A stretch of 64,000 nucleotides of DNA from Vibrio fluvialis (GTDB taxonomy: Bacteria > Pseudomonadota > Gammaproteobacteria > Enterobacterales > Vibrionaceae): positions 806,001-870,000 of the forward strand of contig NZ_UHIP01000001.1 in NCBI RefSeq assembly GCF_900460245.1. The letters are read 5' to 3'. Every line of letters starts with the position of its first letter. Position 1 is the stretch's first letter. A model generated the notes under the pieces. That model did no database searches. It saw only the letters and a list, made by a program, of their open reading frames with translations, and was not told the DNA's origin. Position numbers and translations under genes: made by a program. Of this stretch, positions 58,506 to 64,000 are shown in pieces.

Positions 58506-59693
58506 ATGATTAATAGTGGAACTGTTTCTGAATTGGACTCTCGGGTCGATTTAACTCGACTCTCCAAATTTATCGGCGGAAAAAACGCGTTGGTCGCTCA
58601 AGGTGGCGGGCAGCGAGGGATTTTTACCGCCGGTGTGTTTGATGCCTTTATGATGTCCAATTTCGATCCATTCGAAGAATTCTTTGGCACGTCAGCGGGC
58701 GCGCTGAACATCAGCTCGTTTTTGTGTCGTCAACCTGAGTTGGGTAAGTCTTTTATTGTCGACTTAACCACTGACCCGCAGTTTTTCCACCTGTTTAGTT
58801 ACATTCGGCGTAAGCAGTATTTAAATCTCGACTGGGCACTGGATAAGATTTGTGATTATCCGTATCGATTGGATTTGGACATGGGCCGTCAGGTGCTTGG
58901 TCAGCGAAAAGCGTTTGCAGCGGTGACCTCGACCCGAACATTGAGCGATTTCTATTTTCCGATTCTTGGCCCGGACTGGCGCAACGTGCTGATTGCGACT
59001 TGTGCAATCCCACGTTTGTATCCTCATGAAGTGGAACTGGCTCATCAACATTATATTGATGGTGGCGTGTCGGCTTCGATTCCGGTTCAGGAGGCCTGGC
59101 GCCGCGAAGCACGCTTCATTGCCGTGATTCGTACTGAGAATCTGGAAGATGAATCGGAATTGCCAATTCGTATAGAACCCCAACATGAGCCCGTGAAGTG
59201 GTTTCGGGATTCGTTTAATACCATTCAGAATCAGTGGCAAAACAAACTCGTCCAATGGAAAGATGACTGGAACAGCTTCTTCTATCAGCAGATCGAGAAA
59301 TCTAAGCTGGCGAAGATGGAGCACAAACATCTTGGTACTTTAAACGGTGGTCGTTGGCTGTTTGGCGCTGATGATATCTATCGTTTAAGCCACCTGATTG
59401 GCGATAAGTTTGATTCCGGTCTGGCAGACATGCTGATGGTGCACTACCAGACGTATTCGTTGACGTGTGATTTTCTGCGCACGCCACCGGATGATACGTT
59501 TATTGTGCAGATAGCACCCAGTGAACCGCTCAAATCCAGTTCGTTGTTGAGCAGTACAGACGACCTGATGCACGATTATGAACTTGGGCGGGAAGCCGGT
59601 TTTCGTTTTGTTAAAACCTATCTTGATGCCAGTGAGCTCAAGTCGGAACGGTTGAAACAACATGCGCTTTCGATGCCGGATCATGGTGAATAA
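58506..59693 (+). CDS. Patatin-like phospholipase
   Basis: A 395-residue acyl hydrolase. The oxyanion-hole loop is GGGQRGIF (residues 33-40), the nucleophile is S63 in GTSAG and the catalytic aspartate is D185 in YIDGGVSASIP; all are intact. There is no signal peptide, so it should be cytoplasmic unless secreted by another route. It probably hydrolyses phospholipid acyl chains. It follows ynhF by 18 bases. Confidence 0.88.
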   Translation: MINSGTVSELDSRVDLTRLSKFIGGKNALVAQGGGQRGIFTAGVFDAFMMSNFDPFEEFFGTSAGALNISSFLCRQPELGKSFIVDLTTDPQFFHLFSYIRRKQYLNLDWALDKICDYPYRLDLDMGRQVLGQRKAFAAVTSTRTLSDFYFPILGPDWRNVLIATCAIPRLYPHEVELAHQHYIDGGVSASIPVQEAWRREARFIAVIRTENLEDESELPIRIEPQHEPVKWFRDSFNTIQNQWQNKLVQWKDDWNSFFYQQIEKSKLAKMEHKHLGTLNGGRWLFGADDIYRLSHLIGDKFDSGLADMLMVHYQTYSLTCDFLRTPPDDTFIVQIAPSEPLKSSSLLSSTDDLMHDYELGREAGFRFVKTYLDASELKSERLKQHALSMPDHGE

Positions 59694-59711
59694 GCCACAA
59701 CAGCGATAAAT

Positions 59712-59738
59712 AAAAAGGCCCGGTTTACGGGCCTTTTA
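59712..59738. terminator. Bidirectional terminator between the patatin gene and pykA
   Basis: AAAAGGCCCG-GTTTA-CGGGCCTTTT, a 10-bp stem flanked by A- and T-rich sequence. Confidence 0.9.
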
Positions 59739-59749
59739 CGGTTTCGCAA

Positions 59750-61195
59750 TCAGAGGACAGGTAAGATACGCATACAGTTCGTGGAACCTTCCACCTCCAT
59801 AATGTCACCTTGGGTGATGATCACCAGATCGCCAAAGGCGAGGAGTTTCTTCTCTTTCAGCGCTTCCAGCGCCGCTTGTGCGACTTCAAAGCCAGTGCCA
59901 TTTTTGCTGTCAAAATAGAACGGCATGACCCCGCGATAGAGTGCACAGCGGTTAAGGGTACTTTCATTCCGCGACATCGCGAAAATCGGCAGCACCGAGT
60001 TGAGACGTGAAGTCATCAGTGAGGTGCGCCCGGATTCGGTCAGGGTCACCATCGCTTTAACACCTTCCAGATGGTTGGCTGCGTAGATGGTTGACATGGC
60101 TACGGTCTCTTCAGCGGTGGTAAAGGAGCGATCAATGCGATAGTTTTGTTGGTTGGATTCAATCATCTTTTCTGCGCCGATGCACACTTCTGCCATTGCT
60201 TTGACGGTTTCAACCGGGTATTTACCCGCCGCAGTTTCACCGGACAGCATGACGGCATCGGTGCCATCCAATACTGCGTTGGCAACGTCCATCACTTCGG
60301 CTCGCGTCGGCATCGGGTTTGCGATCATTGATTCCATCATCTGTGTTGCGGTAATTACAATGCGGTTCAGCGCTTTGGCGCGGTGAATCAGTTTCTTCTG
60401 CACGGCGATCAGTTCCGGGTCACCGATTTCCACCCCCAAATCACCACGAGCGACCATGATTACGTCGGATGCTCGTACGATATCATCGATGTTTTCGTCA
60501 CAGGAGACCGTTTCCGCACGCTCGACTTTGGCAACCAGTCGGGCTTCGAGGCCGGCATCGCGGGCCAGGCGGCGAGCATAATCCATATCCGCACCGTTGC
60601 GCGGGAACGATACGGCGAGATAATCCACTTTGATTTCAGCGGCGAGTTGAATATCACGTTTGTCTTTTTCTGTCAGCGCATCGGCAGACAGACCGCCGCC
60701 TTTTTTGTTGATGCCTTTGTTGTTTGATAACGGACCACCAACCAGTACGGTGGTGTGTACTTTACTGCCTTCGACTGCAACCACCAGTAGTTGTACGCGG
60801 CCGTCGTCCAGCAGCAGAATGTCTTCACGTTGCACATCTTTTGGCAGATTTTTGTAATCAATACCGACAGCATCCTGATCCCCTTCGCCTGGAGCCAGAT
60901 TGGCATCCAGTACAAATCGTTCACCTTCGATAAGTTCAATTTTGCCCTCTTTAAAGGTCGAGACACGAATTTTCGGCCCTTGCAGGTCGCCCAGAATCGC
61001 GACGTGTTTTCCCAACTTGGCGGCAATCTCGCGCACTTTCTGCGCTCTGGCTTTGTGATCTTCGGCTGAGCCGTGCGAGAAGTTCATACGTACTACGTTG
61101 GCTCCCGCGCGGATGATCGCTTCCAGAGTTTCTCCTTTGTCTGTTGAAGGCCCTAAAGTCGTGACAATTTTTGTTCTTCTTAATGCTGAGGTCAT
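59750..61195 (-). CDS. pykA: Pyruvate kinase II (PykA type)
   Basis: A 481-residue pyruvate kinase, close to E. coli PykA (480) in length and sequence: [60 protein letters not shown], and [12 protein letters not shown]. It converts phosphoenolpyruvate and ADP to pyruvate and ATP. The ATG at 61195 is chosen because AGGAG lies 6 bases upstream and it fits the family N-terminus; 35 extra codons upstream are not credible. It diverges from mlc. Confidence 0.94.
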   Translation of the reverse strand: MTSALRRTKIVTTLGPSTDKGETLEAIIRAGANVVRMNFSHGSAEDHKARAQKVREIAAKLGKHVAILGDLQGPKIRVSTFKEGKIELIEGERFVLDANLAPGEGDQDAVGIDYKNLPKDVQREDILLLDDGRVQLLVVAVEGSKVHTTVLVGGPLSNNKGINKKGGGLSADALTEKDKRDIQLAAEIKVDYLAVSFPRNGADMDYARRLARDAGLEARLVAKVERAETVSCDENIDDIVRASDVIMVARGDLGVEIGDPELIAVQKKLIHRAKALNRIVITATQMMESMIANPMPTRAEVMDVANAVLDGTDAVMLSGETAAGKYPVETVKAMAEVCIGAEKMIESNQQNYRIDRSFTTAEETVAMSTIYAANHLEGVKAMVTLTESGRTSLMTSRLNSVLPIFAMSRNESTLNRCALYRGVMPFYFDSKNGTGFEVAQAALEALKEKKLLAFGDLVIITQGDIMEVEGSTNCMRILPVL

Positions 61196-61486
61196 TCTGA
61201 TCTCCTGAAATGATCGGACAGAGGAATTGAGACTCCTTAAGTATATGCAAGATATTTGAAGAGTTTGGGAGCCCTGAAGGATATTTACGCTTTGCAACAA
61301 GATAATTAATGTCGAAAAATAACTGACCAGCGGGTATTGAATCCGGGAATAGATGGATCACTATTTGACTGAAAACACAAAGTTCCACGTATATGCGTGA
61401 TGCCTGTCACGGCTATTCACCAAATTGCTTCACAATTACTTCGCAAAGTAAAAAAATTGGCAGGTTATTGAATTCTGGAGCGCCCC

Positions 61487-62710
61487 ATGTACATGGCTCA
61501 ACCAGGCCATATTGATCACATCAAACAGGTCAATGCTGGCCGTGTATATAAACTCATAGACCAAAAAGGTCCCATATCCCGCATCGATCTGTCGAAAGAA
61601 AGTGAACTTGCGCCAGCAAGTATTACCAAAATCACCCGAGAATTGATTGAAGCTCACCTGATACACGAAACCACCGTCCAAGAAGCCATCAGCCGAGGTC
61701 GTCCTGCGGTGGGGCTACAAACTAACAATGAAGGCTGGCAATTTCTCTCCATGCGTCTCGGACGTGGCTACCTGACCATAGCGCTCCATGAGTTAGGTGG
61801 CGATGTACTGATAGATACCAAAATCGATATACACGAAATCGATCAGGATGATGTATTAGAGCGGCTGCTGTTTGAAATTGACGAATTTTTCCAGACTTAC
61901 GCTGCACAGCTTGATCGCGTCACCAGCATTGCCATTACGCTCCCTGGCTTGGTGAATTCCGATCAGGGCATTGTGCTGCAAATGCCACACTACAATGTGG
62001 CAAATCTGGCTTTAGGGCCGGAGATTTATAAGGCGACCGGCCTGCCGGTCTTTGTGGCCAACGACACTCGTGCCTGGGCATTGGCGGAAAAACTGTTTGG
62101 TCATTCACAAGACGTCGACAACTCAGTACTGATCTCAATTCACCACGGTTTGGGGGCGGGGATCATTCTTGATGGTCGCGTGCTGCAAGGTCGTCACGGT
62201 AATATCGGGGAGCTGGGCCACATTCAGATTGATCCGAATGGCAAACGCTGCCATTGCGGTAATATTGGCTGTTTGGAAACGGTTGCCAGTTCGCAGGCCA
62301 TTCGTGAACAAGTGGCAGAACGCCTTGCTGCCGGTGAAGCCTCGTCGCTGAGCGAAAAAGCGCACGAAGACATTACGATCGAAGACATTTGTGCCGCGGC
62401 CGCGGAAGGCGATCCGCTTGCGGTCGACGTGGTAGAAACACTGGGCCGTTATCTCGGCTCGGCCATCGCGATTGTGATTAACCTGTTCAACCCGGAAAAA
62501 GTGCTGATTGGTGGCGTCATCAATCAGGCGAAAAATGTGCTGTATCCTGCGATTCAGCGTTGCATCGAAGAGCAGAGCCTGCCGGTTTACCATCAGGATT
62601 TACAACTGGTGGAATCGCGTTTCTATAAGCAAGCGACCATGCCCGGTGCCGCACTGATCAAACAGGCGCTGTACGATGGTTTGTTGCTGATGAAAGTGGT
62701 TGAAGGGTAA
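61487..62710 (+). CDS. mlc: ROK-family glucose repressor Mlc
   Basis: A 407-residue ROK transcriptional regulator. The N-terminus (AQPGHIDHIKQVNAGRVYKL, then GPISRIDLSKESELAPASIT) matches E. coli Mlc closely and contains the winged HTH. The zinc cluster is CHCGNIGC in GKRCHCGNIGCLET. Mlc represses ptsG and other PTS genes and is relieved when dephosphorylated EIIB-Glc binds it at the membrane. Two Mlc-type operators lie upstream of the two PTS genes in this window. The ATG at 61487 is 6 bases from GGAG; the one at 61493 is too far. Confidence 0.93.
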   Translation: MYMAQPGHIDHIKQVNAGRVYKLIDQKGPISRIDLSKESELAPASITKITRELIEAHLIHETTVQEAISRGRPAVGLQTNNEGWQFLSMRLGRGYLTIALHELGGDVLIDTKIDIHEIDQDDVLERLLFEIDEFFQTYAAQLDRVTSIAITLPGLVNSDQGIVLQMPHYNVANLALGPEIYKATGLPVFVANDTRAWALAEKLFGHSQDVDNSVLISIHHGLGAGIILDGRVLQGRHGNIGELGHIQIDPNGKRCHCGNIGCLETVASSQAIREQVAERLAAGEASSLSEKAHEDITIEDICAAAAEGDPLAVDVVETLGRYLGSAIAIVINLFNPEKVLIGGVINQAKNVLYPAIQRCIEEQSLPVYHQDLQLVESRFYKQATMPGAALIKQALYDGLLLMKVVEG

Positions 62711-62736
62711 GTTTTTCTTCGTTTTTTCCTCTCTCC

Positions 62737-62800
62737 GGTTTACATTTGCCGTTCAGGTTACATTTACCATTCGCGAAGATAGCTATACTGTTTAGCTATA
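62737..62800. repeat. Two direct-repeat pairs in the cheV upstream region
   Basis: GGTTTACATTTGCCGTTC (62737-62754) is followed by the near copy GGTTACATTTACCATTC (62756-62772), and TAGCTATA occurs at 62780-62787 and again at 62793-62800. The second pair spans a TATACT (62784-62789) that could be a -10 box. These may be binding sites for a regulator of cheV. Confidence 0.45.
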
Positions 62801-62827
62801 GAGCGTTATTCACTTTTGGGATTTTGT

Positions 62828-63769
62828 ATGTCGGGTATTTTAAATACGGTCGATCAGCGTACCAATCTGGTGGGGGAAAACCGCCTCGAATTGTTGCTAT
62901 TTAGCTTAAATAGTCGCCAAATTTTTGCTATCAACGTATTTAAGGTTCGGGAAGTCATTAAGATGCCGAAAACCACCAAAATGCCGGGTTCGCACCCGAA
63001 CATTACTGGTGTGGCGTCGTTACGTGGTGATCCTGTGCCGATTATCGATTTGCGCCGCGCGATTGGTTTTCCGCCTTCGCGTTTAGAAAACCCCGAGCAA
63101 AATCTGATCATCACCGAATATAACCGTACAGTGCAGGGCTTTCTGGTCGGGCAGGTGCGTAATATCGTCAATACCGCTTGGACCGAGATTCAGCCGCCAC
63201 CAAAATCGGCCGGACGTTCAAACTACCTGACGGCGATTACCCAAATCAAAGAGCAGGACCAAACTAAAATCGTTGAAATCATCGACGTTGAAAAAGTGCT
63301 GGCAGAGATCATCGATTACGATGTGTCGATCTCACAAGAGGTGCTGGATCCTGCGCTGGTGGATGAAATGGTCGGACGTAATATTCTGATCGTGGATGAC
63401 TCATCAACCGCACGTAACCAGGTGAAAGGCACGCTGTCACAGCTTGGTCTGAATATCATCGAATGTCGCGATGGCTTGGAAGCGTTGAAGCTACTAAAAA
63501 GCTGGTGTGATAAAGGCAAAGACATCAACAAAGAGCTGCTGATGATGATCACCGATGCCGAAATGCCGGAAATGGATGGCTATAAACTGACGCATGAAGT
63601 GCGCAACGACCCGCGCATGGCGGACCTGTTTATTACCCTCAATACTTCTCTGAGTGGCAGCTTTAATGAAGCCATGGTGCAGAAAGTCGGTTGTAACCGT
63701 TTTATTTCCAAGTTCCAGCCGGACCGATTGGTGGAAGCGGTGCAAGATCGCATGCGTGAAATTCTCTAA
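62828..63769 (+). CDS. cheV: Chemotaxis coupling protein CheV
   Basis: A 313-residue protein with an N-terminal CheW domain (about 15-155: LELLLFSLNSRQIFAINVFK, GVASLRGDPVPIIDL) and a C-terminal receiver domain (about 185-310: ILIVDDSSTARNQVK, phospho-acceptor aspartate in MMITDAEMPEMDGY, and the lysine in ISKFQPD). It links receptors to CheA, and its phosphorylation helps adaptation. I use ATG 62828; the frame extends four codons to a TTG. No other chemotaxis genes are adjacent. Confidence 0.92.
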   Translation: MSGILNTVDQRTNLVGENRLELLLFSLNSRQIFAINVFKVREVIKMPKTTKMPGSHPNITGVASLRGDPVPIIDLRRAIGFPPSRLENPEQNLIITEYNRTVQGFLVGQVRNIVNTAWTEIQPPPKSAGRSNYLTAITQIKEQDQTKIVEIIDVEKVLAEIIDYDVSISQEVLDPALVDEMVGRNILIVDDSSTARNQVKGTLSQLGLNIIECRDGLEALKLLKSWCDKGKDINKELLMMITDAEMPEMDGYKLTHEVRNDPRMADLFITLNTSLSGSFNEAMVQKVGCNRFISKFQPDRLVEAVQDRMREIL

Positions 63770-63793
63770 TCGCAGCCAAGTACACTTGCATTC

Positions 63794-63822
63794 AAAAGCG
63801 CTGAATGGTCAGCGCTTTTTTT
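63794..63822 (+). terminator. Terminator after cheV
   Basis: AAAAGCGCTGA-ATGG-TCAGCGCTTTT followed by more T residues; an 11-bp stem that may also stop the convergent polymerase gene. Confidence 0.9.
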
Positions 63823-63850
63823 GTCGGTGAAGCTAACGCACCGCGCAACG

Positions 63851-64000
63851 TTAATGAAAATCCCGCGACTGAGTTTGTAACTGGTGGAGTTTTGGCGTCA
63901 GATCGATAAGTCGGCCGGCGATGACGTGAATTACGCTGCCTTCGCGTTCCAAAATCCCTTTCACCATCAGCATCTTGGCGCTGATATAGGCGCTTTTTTG
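63851..64000 (-). CDS. dnaE2: Error-prone DNA polymerase (DnaE2/ImuC), C-terminal fragment
   Basis: Only the last 49 residues are in the window. They read AKMLMVKGILEREGSVIHVI, then AGRLIDLTP, and end LQTQSRDFH. The OB-fold-like segment and the terminal SRDFH are typical of DnaE2/ImuC polymerases, which copy damaged DNA with ImuA and ImuB. The rest, and any imuA-imuB genes, would lie beyond position 64000. Confidence 0.75.
   Translation of the reverse strand, partial: QKSAYISAKMLMVKGILEREGSVIHVIAGRLIDLTPKLHQLQTQSRDFH

Overview
The window reads as chromosome of a gammaproteobacterium of the family Vibrionaceae, most likely a Vibrio. The gene order rne / rluC-maf / yceD-rpmF-plsX-fabH-fabD-fabG-acpP-fabF-pabC-mltG-tmk-holB-tatD followed by glucose-family PTS genes, the yejM-yejL-yejK block, Mlc beside pykA, CheV and a DnaE2-type polymerase all fit that assignment. 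The species cannot be fixed from sequence alone. No insertion sequence, prophage, CRISPR array or rRNA was seen.

Layout. (1) 1-13,965: an aromatic/hydroaromatic catabolic cluster. A left arm on the minus strand (aldo/keto reductase fragment, ligC, an orphan Rossmann protein, and a LysR-type regulator with two DNA-binding domains) diverges from a plus-strand operon: ligJ, ligK, galD, ligI, ligA, ligB, a tripartite tricarboxylate-type (TTT) uptake system, a shikimate dehydrogenase homologue and quiC. Together these encode a full route from shikimate or 3-dehydroshikimate through protocatechuate and its 4,5-ring cleavage to pyruvate plus oxaloacetate. (2) 14,098-17,761: AEC permease, histone-deacetylase-like hydrolase, Nudix protein and an aromatic/aspartate aminotransferase. 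(3) 18,080-18,415: tRNA-Ser(UGA) and tRNA-Pro(GGG). (4) 18,478-34,726: yejM/L/K, an Hpt protein, NhaC, asd, an ion channel, MarC, adhE, a DMT permease, a SulP transporter and a DUF481 protein. (5) 34,779-50,706: RNase E and its long structured leader, then the rluC, maf and yceD-to-tatD housekeeping block. (6) 50,707-54,979: two glucose-family PTS permeases with closely related promoters and leaders. (7) 55,170-64,000: small outer-membrane proteins, the NSS transporter pair metS/metP, ynhF, a patatin-like phospholipase, pykA, mlc, cheV and the 3' end of a dnaE2-type gene.

How the parts connect. The lig/qui genes, the TTT transporter and the tandem-HTH LysR protein look like one self-contained nutritional module. 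Both PTS genes carry the same 23-bp dyad overlapping a perfect TATAAT box. The dyad matches the form of an Mlc/NagC (ROK) operator, and Mlc itself is encoded 8-10 kb downstream, so operator and repressor candidates are in the same window. The adhE upstream region contains an exact 7-2-7 NarL/NarP palindrome, suggesting nitrate control of fermentation. Three genes shorter than 60 codons were recovered by eye: rpmF, metS and ynhF.
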